In this document: positions 14,366-23,490 of the stretch, in pieces | How the letters are laid out: the number at the start of each line of letters is the position of its first letter | How positions within the stretch are numbered: the first letter of the stretch is position 1 | Origin: an uncultured Oscillospiraceae bacterium | GTDB taxonomy: Bacteria; Bacillota; Clostridia; Oscillospirales; Oscillospiraceae | Length of the DNA stretch: 42,531 bases | Direction: 5' to 3' | NCBI GenBank assembly: GCA_910587205.1 | Contig: CAJULZ010000008.1 | Span: forward strand, 1 to 42,531 | Translations under genes and position numbers: made by a program | Notes under the pieces: model-generated | What the model was told of the DNA's origin: nothing | What the model saw: the letters and a program-made list of their open reading frames with translations, nothing else | Database searches by the model: none

Positions 14366-15061
14366 TCAATTTTCCCGGAGTCGGTTTCGTCCTTCGGCCT
14401 CATCCCGTTCCTTCAGGGCTTGGGCAAGGGCGGTAAAAAATTTTCGCTGCAGATGATCCACACTCCCTCGGTTGAGATTATGAGCCTCGGCATATTTACG
14501 GATGGACAGGCCGGTTACAAACCGTTCCTCGAAATAGCTGGCGTAATCATTCAGAACCGTTTTCAGGCAGCTTTTCAAAAAAGCCAGGTCGCTTTTGAGC
14601 TCTCGAAAATCCTCTTTCGATATTCCGATGTACCGCTTCTCCCTGACGCAGAGTTCATACTTGGACAGGCTGAAGCGGTACCCCTCACAGAGCTTTTTCG
14701 CGTACTCATAATAGGAGGCGGCACAGGGCCGGCACCAAATATCGTACTCGTCATTGATATGGTCATCTGCCTTGCGTGGCGAACGAAAAAAGCCCTCCGC
14801 TTCAAAGCTCTCCACCACCGAGTCCAGTACCCGCATCTGGGTCTGCCGTTTGAACTTCGGCCGGCGCACACCGCCCACCAAAACAGACTCGCAAAAAGAC
14901 TGCTTGCTGGTGGTGTAGTAGGTGTGCTTCTCCGAATAGGTGGCTGGCGTCCAGACGACCATTTCTTCGCTTGTGTCCGCATCCTTTGCCACGGTGACAA
15001 CATAAATAAGTTTGCTGTCATAGCGCCGGTAGTACCCCGCGTAGATCCGCCTGTCCGCCAT
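14366..15061 (-). CDS. DUF1653-like protein with a C-terminal sigma-like HTH, 231 aa
   Basis: ATG at 15061 follows GAAGGAGGTG. The N-terminal 70 residues (IYAGYYRRYDSKLIYVVTVA, then EEMVVWTPATYSEK) look like a DUF1653-type beta domain. The middle has two cysteines (DIWCRPCAASYYEY), and the C-terminal 50 residues (SIRKYAEAHNLNRGSVDHLQ) form an HTH like region 4 of sigma factors. It is probably a regulator carried at the border of the mobility and cargo regions. The assignment of both domains is by pattern and should be treated as tentative. Confidence 0.55.
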   Translation of the reverse strand: MADRRIYAGYYRRYDSKLIYVVTVAKDADTSEEMVVWTPATYSEKHTYYTTSKQSFCESVLVGGVRRPKFKRQTQMRVLDSVVESFEAEGFFRSPRKADDHINDEYDIWCRPCAASYYEYAKKLCEGYRFSLSKYELCVREKRYIGISKEDFRELKSDLAFLKSCLKTVLNDYASYFEERFVTGLSIRKYAEAHNLNRGSVDHLQRKFFTALAQALKERDEAEGRNRLREN

Positions 15062-15237
15062 CTATCCACCTCCTTCGATGCCTACATTTTAGCACCAGCG
15101 CCGTCTTAGTGCAATGGCCTGTTGGATGGGATTGAAAACGGGATGCCTGTTTGAAGCAACGGAGAGAAAGGAATACCCATGATTACGCAAAAACGATCAC
15201 AACACGATTACGGCCTACAGCAGATTGATATGAAAAC

Positions 15238-15275
15238 CGCCCCCATTTGAAAATGTGAGGGCGGTTTCGTCTACT
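15238..15275 (-). terminator. Terminator downstream of the SLH cargo genes
   Basis: AAACCGCCC pairs with GGGCGGTTT around a short loop, with T-run on the minus-strand side. It lies 34 bp past the stop of the SLH-thioredoxin-like gene at 15309. The remainder of 15062-15237 shows no gene. Confidence 0.6.
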
Positions 15276-15308
15276 CGCATTCTATCAAAAGTTATATGTG
15301 GTTTTTAT

Positions 15309-16439
15309 TCAATCTGTCCGGCCTTCCAATGCACTGTCAATAAGAGATTTGACTGTTTGATAGTTCCGGAGTCCAAGGTAATCCGCAGAAATGGTTCCAT
15401 CCTTCCCAAAAATCACAGTTCGAGGAATCAATGTGGCTCCGTAGGTAGACGCATAGGCAGACGAAATGGTATCATTGGTGTCGCAGATTACGGGGAGAGT
15501 ACATCCCACTCCGTCAAGGAAGCTCTGCACAGTTTTGGGGTCTTCTCCGCAGTTGATAAATACCATCTTCACTTCATCTGTGTCGTATTCGCTATAAAGT
15601 CGGGAAAAAACTGAGGGTTCCCCGGTAACACCCCATGTGAATGTAGCCCAAAAATTGACCACTACAACTTTTCCTGCTTGCTTTGAAAGGGTAAAACTTT
15701 CCCCTGTGCTAAGCTGCGCTGTGAAATCCAGCGACGGATCCCCCTGCCATGTATGAGTGGGCTGTATGTTGGTTTTTATCGTGACACGCTGTTCCGGCAA
15801 AGCCATACGGGTGGCAATCGCAGCTGCCTCCGAACGGAGAACGGAAGATGAGGGATGGAACGTCAACTTATCGTCTGATCCCGTCAGCACACCGGCCCTA
15901 TAGAGAGAATAAACTTCCTGGGCATTTGCGGTAGATACATTGACGTCTGGAATCGCACCGTCAGCAATGTTGTTAATACTTTGCAGGGCAGATGCCGGGA
16001 GTGCATGGGCAAAAATAGTGGCAAACTGTATACGAGTCGTCGCGACATTGTAGTCCAGATAATCTTGGGTTAGAATCCCGACACGCTTTGCGTAGTCAAC
16101 GTATACGGAGTACCACGGCGATGTCTGCTGGAAGTTTTCTGAACCGTTATAGTAAATGGAATGCAGCCGTGCGGCCATTGTAATCGCTTCAGACAGCTTG
16201 ACAGGGCCGTTGGGAGAAAATGCGCCGTCGCTCCCTTTCATTAGCCCAAGCTCATACGCAGAACGTACCCCACTCGCATACCATGCTTCGGATGGGACAT
16301 CGGTAAACATTCCGCTCTGATAAGTGTTGACCCTCCTGAAATTTCCCGTGCCCTCGGCAGCAGATGAGGTGGGCGGCAGCACATTGAAAGCCATAGCCAC
16401 GGCCAGCAGGATCGATGTGATATGATATCTGAGTTTCAC
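15309..16439 (-). CDS. Surface protein: SLH domains + thioredoxin-like domain without CXXC
   Basis: A 376-residue exported protein: signal peptide (1-29), three SLH modules (about 40-220; FTDVPSEAWYASGVRSAYE, RAGVLTGSDDKLTF) that bind the cell wall, and a TlpA/AhpC-type thioredoxin fold (about 233-376; DFTAQLSTGESFTL, VVVVNFWATF). The usual catalytic WCxxC after NFWAT is replaced by TWGVTGE, so neither redox cysteine is present, although a cis-proline-like TLIPRTVIF segment remains. It therefore cannot act as a normal thiol-disulfide enzyme. The chosen start is GTG at 16439, nine nucleotides after AGGAG; an ATG at 16460 is possible. Confidence 0.85.
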   Translation of the reverse strand: MKLRYHITSILLAVAMAFNVLPPTSSAAEGTGNFRRVNTYQSGMFTDVPSEAWYASGVRSAYELGLMKGSDGAFSPNGPVKLSEAITMAARLHSIYYNGSENFQQTSPWYSVYVDYAKRVGILTQDYLDYNVATTRIQFATIFAHALPASALQSINNIADGAIPDVNVSTANAQEVYSLYRAGVLTGSDDKLTFHPSSSVLRSEAAAIATRMALPEQRVTIKTNIQPTHTWQGDPSLDFTAQLSTGESFTLSKQAGKVVVVNFWATFTWGVTGEPSVFSRLYSEYDTDEVKMVFINCGEDPKTVQSFLDGVGCTLPVICDTNDTISSAYASTYGATLIPRTVIFGKDGTISADYLGLRNYQTVKSLIDSALEGRTD

Positions 16440-16501
16440 GAGGAAAATCTCCTCTCGCATAGTTGTGATTACGCATCAATCTGAAATAGCATTAACATCT
16501 C

Positions 16502-17638
16502 TCAATGATACGCTCGATATAGGAAGGTAACGATGTGCCCCCGGGTGCATACCTGGTCAGGACTGAACGTGGTGCCGTCGGTGTTGCTGCCGTTGGTCAC
16601 TCCCTTTTCTATCGCCCAGGACACGGCCCCGGCATAGTCTGCGTTGGCATCCACATCGGTGAAACTGGCGGTATTCTTGGCCGTGGGCTTATCACACGCC
16701 TGCCAGATATAGTTGACCGCCTCGGCCCGAGTGCAACCCTTGTTGCCATCAAAAGTGTTGTCAATCATGTCCTTCTCCCGCGCCCACTCGACAGCCTTGT
16801 CCATATCCTCCGCGGAGGCCACGCCCCCATCCCGGGCCGCACGGTAAAGCAACGTCAGGATCTGGGCATGGGTGCAGTTCTGCCCGGGAGAGAATTTGGT
16901 TGCCGTTGTTCCGTTGGTGATGTTCTTTTCCACGGCCCAGGCCACAGGGTCTGCATACCACTCCCCTGCGGGCACATCGGTAAAGGTGGGGGCAGTGGGT
17001 TCCTGGCTGGGCAGGAAAGTACTCACCGCTTCGCTATCCAACTTAAACGGCAGCATACCCATAGTGTAAATGTTACTGGAGCCAGGATAATAAAGATACA
17101 GTTCCAAGAAATAAAATACATCCTCCTCAAGTTCCCCCAGTGTGTATACTGCTGGAAGCTTAAATTGAACGGACTGGCCCGCGCTGAGCTGAACTATGCC
17201 GCCGACTACCTCTGCCACGTTGGTATCCTTAAAAAAGCCGTCTTTGGTTAGCACCTGACTGGTTACCCAGTCCTGTTCGTATACCCCGTTCCCATTGTTC
17301 ACAAAAGCTGTTGAATGAATCACAATGTAACTGCCATCGCTAACTGTTCCAGTGTGCTTTGCAGTAAAAACTGTGTCGGAAGTGACCGCATTATATCCGC
17401 CCCCAGTGAGGGTTCTGCCATCCGCCAGAGCAAGTTTCATATCCTTTGATACATGAGTGCGCTCGTCAAATTCGCAAAAAACGCCATTTTTAATGTACTC
17501 GAACGTCTTGCCATTTATTTCGTAGGTCAAGGAAAAGTTTTTTGCTGCTTCCTCGGAAGATGGAGCCGCGAATGCCGGGAAAACCAGCCCCGTGCAAAAA
17601 GCAAGGGCCAGGAATATCGCCAAAAATCTTTTCTTCAT
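16502..17638 (-). CDS. SLH-domain surface protein, 378 aa
   Basis: Signal peptide 1-24 (ending FPAFAAP), then about 190 residues of a beta-rich domain that I do not recognise, then three SLH modules at the C-terminus (FTDVPAGEWYADPVAWAVE, MDKAVEWAREKDMI, FTDVDANADYAGAVSWAIE). SLH modules attach proteins to pyruvylated wall polymers. ATG at 17638 follows AAAGGAG. The domain order (cargo first, SLH last) is opposite to the neighbouring surface genes, so it is not simply a paralog of them. Confidence 0.85.
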   Translation of the reverse strand: MKKRFLAIFLALAFCTGLVFPAFAAPSSEEAAKNFSLTYEINGKTFEYIKNGVFCEFDERTHVSKDMKLALADGRTLTGGGYNAVTSDTVFTAKHTGTVSDGSYIVIHSTAFVNNGNGVYEQDWVTSQVLTKDGFFKDTNVAEVVGGIVQLSAGQSVQFKLPAVYTLGELEEDVFYFLELYLYYPGSSNIYTMGMLPFKLDSEAVSTFLPSQEPTAPTFTDVPAGEWYADPVAWAVEKNITNGTTATKFSPGQNCTHAQILTLLYRAARDGGVASAEDMDKAVEWAREKDMIDNTFDGNKGCTRAEAVNYIWQACDKPTAKNTASFTDVDANADYAGAVSWAIEKGVTNGSNTDGTTFSPDQVCTRGHIVTFLYRAYH

Positions 17639-17773
17639 GTTGTGCCTCTCCTTTTTAGTATATTTTCCAGAAGACTGACGCTTTCAATGGCATCAATCCT
17701 TTGAAACAAAAATTGAGATTTCCATAATGCTTCATAATCAAATTATGTGGGATATGCAAAACTGCGAATATTA

Positions 17774-19003
17774 TTAGAAACGCGGGTGCTGATACGGAAC
17801 CTGCTCTGGCCCGCAGTACAGACCATAAGCATCACATATCCAGTAGGTGCCGTTCACATTTACCCTTGTCCACTGATGTGAAAAGGCGTTTTCGTTGACG
17901 TGTTCATAGGGAATCCCTAACATATTGAGACACAACCCGGTAGCCCGGGTACATCCGGCGCAGGAGGCGGAATGATCTACAAAGAAACCATAGGGATCGG
18001 CATAGTGGGCGGACTCCATAGAATAGGTTATGTTTTTCTCTGCGATTACTCGTGTGGCAAGGGCAATCGCGCACAACTGCGCTTCCCGGCTTAACCCCCT
18101 AATCGGATCAACGATTCTTTTTGCTTCCTCGTAAGCCAGCGCGAATTGCTCGGAGCTCGCCCTTTCCTTAACGCTTGGCAAATTTGCCAACTGGCTTACC
18201 GGCACAAGCTCGGGCGCTTTTTTCGTCAGCACAATGTGTTTGCGCAGCGACGGCTCCACCACACGGCTCACAATAGCCGCTGCCGCGCTGCGGGTAATAT
18301 TCGTTTCTGGGGCGAAGGTTCCGTGCTCATCGTTGCCTGTCAGGATCCCCGCCCGGTACAGGCGGTAGACAGCCTCCTGTTCTTTTGAGGATGGAATAGT
18401 GCCAATGCTGCCGCATATGACAGTTGACAGATGTTGAAGGCGAGAGGTGCTGACCTCTTCCAATACCCCTGTCCCTTGCAAAGCTGCAATGGCATCCTGG
18501 CAGGGGGAGCCGGCATACAAATCCGGAATGTCATTTTGCGCCACCTCATTGAGTTTTGGCATGGCTGCATCGGGCAAGGCGTTGCTTATGAAAAAAGCAA
18601 AATCCAGACGGCTGATCGGTGCCGCATAGCTGTAGTCCCGTTCAATAATCCCGTTTGCCTTCGCGTAATCTACATAAGGTTGATACCATGGGGAAGCGGC
18701 ACCAAAATCTGCGTTATTTCTATTGTAGGCGTTATGGAGCCGGCAAACGATTGCGACTGCCTCTGCTACTGTCAGATTACCACCTACGTCAAACAGGTTG
18801 TTGCTTTTTCCCGTCATCAGCCCATATTCATAGGTGATCTTCACATTTTCTGCATACCAGTCAGTGGCAGATACATCGGAGAATTGCCCTGGCTGATAAG
18901 TATTGATTTTTTGAAAATCGGTATCATTCGCCGCAAAGGATGGGGTATGTAATGCAAGAACCATACTAATGGCCAGAAATAGTGATGCGAGTTTTTTTAT
19001 CAT
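17774..19003 (-). CDS. Surface protein: SLH domains + transglutaminase-like domain, 409 aa
   Basis: Signal peptide (1-24), three SLH modules (about 35-265, the third split by an insertion of about 45 residues relative to its paralog), then a transglutaminase/protease-like domain. The likely triad is Cys348 (SCAGCTRAT), His376 (SHQWTRV) and Asp391 (WICDAYG). Such domains cleave or cross-link peptides at the cell surface. ATG at 19003 follows GAAGGAAG. It is a paralog of 23491-24606, with the same C-terminal CDAYGLYCGPE end. Confidence 0.85.
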   Translation of the reverse strand: MIKKLASLFLAISMVLALHTPSFAANDTDFQKINTYQPGQFSDVSATDWYAENVKITYEYGLMTGKSNNLFDVGGNLTVAEAVAIVCRLHNAYNRNNADFGAASPWYQPYVDYAKANGIIERDYSYAAPISRLDFAFFISNALPDAAMPKLNEVAQNDIPDLYAGSPCQDAIAALQGTGVLEEVSTSRLQHLSTVICGSIGTIPSSKEQEAVYRLYRAGILTGNDEHGTFAPETNITRSAAAAIVSRVVEPSLRKHIVLTKKAPELVPVSQLANLPSVKERASSEQFALAYEEAKRIVDPIRGLSREAQLCAIALATRVIAEKNITYSMESAHYADPYGFFVDHSASCAGCTRATGLCLNMLGIPYEHVNENAFSHQWTRVNVNGTYWICDAYGLYCGPEQVPYQHPRF

Positions 19004-19120
19004 ATTGCTTCCTTCTCTTTGCTTGATTTTTGTATATTAAGCTGCTAATAGTGCAGGAAAATTAAAGTTGAGTTTTATTCTATATGCTCATGTTCATCGC
19101 GAAAGAATTCGCAAAACACA

Positions 19121-20599
19121 TTAGGATGGATACAATATATATTCGTTGCCATGATACAACTTGAACTGTGAATTTATCCCTGAGTCAGAATATTCAATAT
19201 TGGTACAATTGTCTTCGATTAAATTGTCTCCGTTATAAAGACTCCATAGTTCAGTATTTTTATCTTGAACCATTACATAATTCGAGTCTTTTAGCGGTAC
19301 AATCCTTTTCCATTGTGAATATTCTAAAGTCTGGAGATTAATGAGATAACCACTGCTGCCACCCATCGCAATGGCACAGTATTCATTAACATAGAAATCA
19401 TAGGTATACCGCCATTCACTACCTCCGCTGGAGTACTGCGTATCATACGAAGGCAAGTTAGGAAGATGGCATACGCGTGTGCCGGACTTATCAATCACAA
19501 ACAATCCTTCATAGTTTAGCTCTACGTTTCCCCAGGATATTGAATAAGTTGGTGTAGAAATCGCAACAGCATAACCAAATGAACTAAACTCGGAAATATA
19601 TGCACACCCGTCACCAAATATGACATTGAGATTTTCATCCAAAACATTGTAAAATTTGTTGTCTATTTCTTGGAGCTTATAGCACAGAATTTGCACGTTC
19701 TCATATGGATACGAAACGTACTGCGAATTTTTAACACTAAGAGCATCCATAAGATTATTACCTTCGTAGTCAAATAACTTATACCAAAATCTATTATTAT
19801 CTTTTTCTATTCGACAGCAGGCATAAATTCTTGATTCTGTAAATTTGAAGCCCTCAAGAAACTTAATATCAATAATTTGTCTTCCAGTGGGATCGCAAAG
19901 GCCGTACCATTCACCATCGTATACGCTTATGTAACCATTGTCATAAATGGAGATTCCCTCATACATTGGATCGACAACAAAAGAACCTTCTGTGTCAATT
20001 ACTCCCCACTTATTTACACGGACTCGTGCAACCCCATTGGTAAATGGATCAGCCTCAAGAAATTGAAAGCCAATAACGGTGTTACCATTGGAGTCAATAT
20101 ATCCATAGTAATCATTTTTCATTGCTAAGGCAAGACCGTTAGCATCAAAAGCATAGATAGCAGAAAAAATGGGTTCAGTTTTCCAAATATTCAAAGAAAT
20201 ATCATAGATGCCATATAGTCCAGTTAAATTGTCTTCTGCAATATAATACTGATCCAAATCTGTAGGCCCAAGAATTTCAACATTGGCATCAACTCCAACA
20301 GAAGCAATAATTTCCTTGCCGGCATCATATGCCTCCAATCGTGCAGCATCCTCGGGGGTCATAGCCTTGTAAGCAATACACGTAGCGAAACGGTCATTAC
20401 AATCATCACAAAAGAAGCTATACAAGTCAATGCCAAGCGCAGACATGATTTCTTCTTCCCGAGCTAATTGTTTGGAATAATCATCATCACCTTCAAATGT
20501 TTTGCCACACTTATCACAAATTAAAGTGGAATGCTTTACACATGATGTCAGTACCAATAAAGCCATGAGCATAATAATTAGCATGAGGTTTCTTTTCAT
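19121..20599 (-). CDS. WG-repeat lipoprotein, 492 aa
   Basis: The N-terminus is a lipoprotein signal with lipobox LTSC (Cys20). Two CxxC pairs follow (ICDKCGKTF, FFCDDCNDRF), which may form a small zinc-binding element. From about residue 100 on there are WG/KWG-type beta repeats (YYGYIDSNGN, KWGVIDTEGS, EWYGLCDPTGR), probably a propeller-like binding domain outside the membrane. The start chosen is the ATG at 20599 with GGAGG upstream. It is AT-richer than its neighbours, which suggests separate acquisition. Function unknown. Confidence 0.8.
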   Translation of the reverse strand: MKRNLMLIIMLMALLVLTSCVKHSTLICDKCGKTFEGDDDYSKQLAREEEIMSALGIDLYSFFCDDCNDRFATCIAYKAMTPEDAARLEAYDAGKEIIASVGVDANVEILGPTDLDQYYIAEDNLTGLYGIYDISLNIWKTEPIFSAIYAFDANGLALAMKNDYYGYIDSNGNTVIGFQFLEADPFTNGVARVRVNKWGVIDTEGSFVVDPMYEGISIYDNGYISVYDGEWYGLCDPTGRQIIDIKFLEGFKFTESRIYACCRIEKDNNRFWYKLFDYEGNNLMDALSVKNSQYVSYPYENVQILCYKLQEIDNKFYNVLDENLNVIFGDGCAYISEFSSFGYAVAISTPTYSISWGNVELNYEGLFVIDKSGTRVCHLPNLPSYDTQYSSGGSEWRYTYDFYVNEYCAIAMGGSSGYLINLQTLEYSQWKRIVPLKDSNYVMVQDKNTELWSLYNGDNLIEDNCTNIEYSDSGINSQFKLYHGNEYILYPS

Positions 20600-20683
20600 T
20601 GCACAATCCTCCAGCTTCAAAAACAAATTGTAAAGACAAGTGCATTAGTTGAGATATTGAAATACCAACAGAACAGCTATTAT

Positions 20684-20940
20684 TTATCCAGGTAGAGATA
20701 GTTTTTTGAGTATCTGGGCCATTTCCGCACGAGCCGCTTTTCCTAATTGGAGTAAGGATACCGTTTGCCCTTTAATAATACCCTGCCGGCAAACTTTGCA
20801 GCGTCATAATACCATATGCCCGAGACAGCTTCCTCCAAAGCCACGGCAAGGTTTCGGTCATAGTAGCCGCTGTGGATGTCTGAACCGGTGTGGATGTCTG
20901 AACCGGCTGTGCAGCCTGGGAACGGGATCTTGATCCCATC
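20684..20940 (-). pseudogene. Degenerate SLH-domain remnant
   Basis: Between the CHAP-FnIII gene and the lipoprotein gene, two frames give pieces of one SLH module: SGIWYYDAAKFAG, then in another frame QGIIKGQT and AARAEMAQILKKLSL followed by a stop. A frameshift near 20790 separates them. An 18-bp perfect tandem duplication (TGTGGATGTCTGAACCGG at 20871-20906) lies just upstream. It is likely the decayed wall-anchoring tail of the CHAP-FnIII protein or of a lost gene. Nothing else is seen in 20600-20986. Confidence 0.5.
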
Positions 20941-20986
20941 CCCAGGCGTTTGATGTTCGTTATTCCTATAGGTTTCTTTAGTAGAC

Positions 20987-23452
20987 TTATTTATAGAGCG
21001 TATATTCTGTCCATTCGGAAGCTCCATTGGCATTGACTGCCCTCACCCGGTAATCGTAGGAATTATAGTTGCCCAGGCCGATGGAAATGTAGGAGGTACC
21101 GGAGGAATAATCCCTGTCGGTTCTCCATTCATTGCCTGTTGTGGGCGTCCGGTACTGCACCTCATAGTATGTCGCGCCGCTGACCGCTTCCCAGGAGATC
21201 CGGGCCTGCCATTTAGGCCCTCTGGATGTCCAAGTCCCAGAGACGTTCGTCGGAGCCGCAGGTGCTGTGGTGACAGGCGCCGGATCCGGCGTTGATACCG
21301 TCTTGACAAGCGTATACTCTGTCCAGGCGGAGGCCCCGGCAGCGTTAACCGCCCTCACCCGGTAATCGTAGGAATTATAATTGCCTAAGCCGGTGGAGAT
21401 ATAGGAGGTGCCGGAGCAATAATCCGCATCGGCCCTCCACGCATAGCCCGTACTGGGCGTCCGGTACTGCACCTCATAACGTGCCGCGCCGCTGACTGGA
21501 TCCCAGGAGATCCTGGCCTGCCACTTGGGGCCGGTGGATGTCCAGGTTCCGGAGACATTGGTGGGTGCCGCAGGCATTACAGGGGTGGGTGCTGTGACAA
21601 CAGGCGCCGGATCTGGAATTGACACTGTTTTGACAAGCGTATACTCTGTCCAGTCGGAAGCGCCGTTCGCATTCACCGCCCGCACTCGGTAATCATAGGA
21701 ATTATAGTCACCCAAGCCGGTGGAGATGTAGGAGGTGCCGGAGGAATAATCCCCGTCTGTCTTCCATGCGTTGCCCGTTTTGGGCGTCCGATACTGCACC
21801 TCATAGCGTGTTGCGCCGCTGACCGCGTTCCAGGAGATTCTGGCCTGCCACTTGGGGCCGGTGGAGGTCCATTCACCTGATACGCCATTGGGGGCGGCAA
21901 GTTTCCCTGCCTCTGACTTGTCGAGCTTGCATTCTGTCCAAGCGGAAGATACATCGGACTTAACAGCCTTGATACGGAAAGAATAAGCCGAACTGCTGTC
22001 CAGGTTGTTGAAGACGTAGGAGGTATTTGTGCTCATGACGCACAGGGGGATGTCAACCCAATTCCCGCCGTCTTTTTTATAGCCAACTTCGTAGTGATCA
22101 ACACCGTTGACCGTGCTCCACGTCAGCTCCGCAGTGGCGTTGCTTCCCGTTGACTTCCATTTCCCGGAAACGTTGGTGGGCGCGGCAACCGCTGAGGGAG
22201 GCGTAGGTTCTTTCGCTGCCAAATCCTCAACAATTGTTTTTTGAGCAGGAAGACGATACTCTGTCCAGCCGGAAGACCCTGCGGCGTTGACCGCTTCTAC
22301 ATAGAAATACCAGGAGGTATTCACATCCAGCCCAGGCAAAGTACAAGATGTTCCGGATCTGACAATAAATTCGGAAGTCCAATAGTTTCCTGTCGCTTTT
22401 TTACCCTGAACCTTGTAAGAGTCAGCCCCGCTGACAGCGGACCAGGAGACTCGGGCGCTCGCCGCCCCAGACCAGGTGGCAGAAACAAATTTCGGCTTAT
22501 CCGGCGGCGTTGATATTGTTGGTTTGGTTGACTCTGTCCCAGGTTCTGGCCCGTACTTGGGCAAAGTGTAATTTACCCAGTTAGATGCGCCGCCTGAGTT
22601 ATAGGCCCGCACTCGGTATTCATAGAAATTATAGTTACCCAAGCCTTTGGAGATGTAGGAGTTGCCGGATTTATAATCCCCGTCTGTTTTCCATGCACTC
22701 CATCCATTCGTTGTGGGCGTCCGGTATTCTACATGATACCCTGTCGCGCCGCTGACCGAATCCCAGGAGATCTCGGCCTGCCATTGGGGGCCTCTGGATG
22801 TCCATTTGCCGGTGATGTTTTTGGGCGGGTCGGGCGGGGGAGGGGGGGCAACCGGCAAATAGATGTATCCCTTAACTGTATATCCATTACCCATGGTGCC
22901 ACCTGCGGCACCCGATGTATTTCTGTTGCTTTCAGTCGCAATCCCGCCATCTTTCTGATAACAATCAAGTGTGCGCCCCGCCTCATCGACTGTCATTTTA
23001 TCCCCATTCACAGCCGTTACAAGCGCAACATGTCCATATGTATAGCCAGAATACACCACAATAGAATTGGGTTTAGCCGTAGGTCCTGTCTCATAGCCGG
23101 CTTCGTCTGCCGCATCTAACCAATCCTTTGCGTCTCCCCATCTCGACTCCGACAACTTAAAACCAAGATCGTTGTATACCCTTTGCCAAACATAAGCTGT
23201 ACATCGCCAAGTCCTTTTCGGACTACCATCTGGATATTTTTCTCCAGGTTTTAAATTTTGTGTACCCTTTTCTGAACCATAATAAGGATTTTTCGGATTA
23301 TTTGCAGTAATATATGCGCCATGCTTTTCTATAAACGCATCAATTTCACGTCTGTCTTCATCTGTGATGGCCCATGCTGTCGGCACAATGGTGCCCACCA
23401 AGGTGAACACCATGCACAGCCACAGGAACATGGAGAATACCCGTTTTTTCAT
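20987..23452 (-). CDS. Secreted CHAP-domain protein with six FnIII repeats, 821 aa
   Basis: Signal peptide 1-28 (ending AWA), CHAP amidase/peptidase domain about 40-165 with Cys84 (RCTAYVWQRV) and His141 (YGHVALVT), a proline-rich linker, then six fibronectin type III-like modules to the end. Modules 1, 4, 5 and 6 are very similar to each other at protein and DNA level (WQARISWxxVSGA, SYDYRVRAVNA), while 2 and 3 are divergent. The start is ATG at 23452 after AAAGGAG; upstream in-frame codons overlap the previous gene. It would act as a peptidoglycan hydrolase or wall-associated binding protein. Confidence 0.88.
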   Translation of the reverse strand: MKKRVFSMFLWLCMVFTLVGTIVPTAWAITDEDRREIDAFIEKHGAYITANNPKNPYYGSEKGTQNLKPGEKYPDGSPKRTWRCTAYVWQRVYNDLGFKLSESRWGDAKDWLDAADEAGYETGPTAKPNSIVVYSGYTYGHVALVTAVNGDKMTVDEAGRTLDCYQKDGGIATESNRNTSGAAGGTMGNGYTVKGYIYLPVAPPPPPDPPKNITGKWTSRGPQWQAEISWDSVSGATGYHVEYRTPTTNGWSAWKTDGDYKSGNSYISKGLGNYNFYEYRVRAYNSGGASNWVNYTLPKYGPEPGTESTKPTISTPPDKPKFVSATWSGAASARVSWSAVSGADSYKVQGKKATGNYWTSEFIVRSGTSCTLPGLDVNTSWYFYVEAVNAAGSSGWTEYRLPAQKTIVEDLAAKEPTPPSAVAAPTNVSGKWKSTGSNATAELTWSTVNGVDHYEVGYKKDGGNWVDIPLCVMSTNTSYVFNNLDSSSAYSFRIKAVKSDVSSAWTECKLDKSEAGKLAAPNGVSGEWTSTGPKWQARISWNAVSGATRYEVQYRTPKTGNAWKTDGDYSSGTSYISTGLGDYNSYDYRVRAVNANGASDWTEYTLVKTVSIPDPAPVVTAPTPVMPAAPTNVSGTWTSTGPKWQARISWDPVSGAARYEVQYRTPSTGYAWRADADYCSGTSYISTGLGNYNSYDYRVRAVNAAGASAWTEYTLVKTVSTPDPAPVTTAPAAPTNVSGTWTSRGPKWQARISWEAVSGATYYEVQYRTPTTGNEWRTDRDYSSGTSYISIGLGNYNSYDYRVRAVNANGASEWTEYTLYK

Positions 23453-23490
23453 AATATTCAACTCCTTTTTGTGTTTCCGTCGGATCACGC

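Noticed and set aside
21000..22900. Regular repeats that might suggest a CRISPR array
   Set aside because: The period is about 300 bp and the repeats code for FnIII modules; there are no short spacers and no cas genes.
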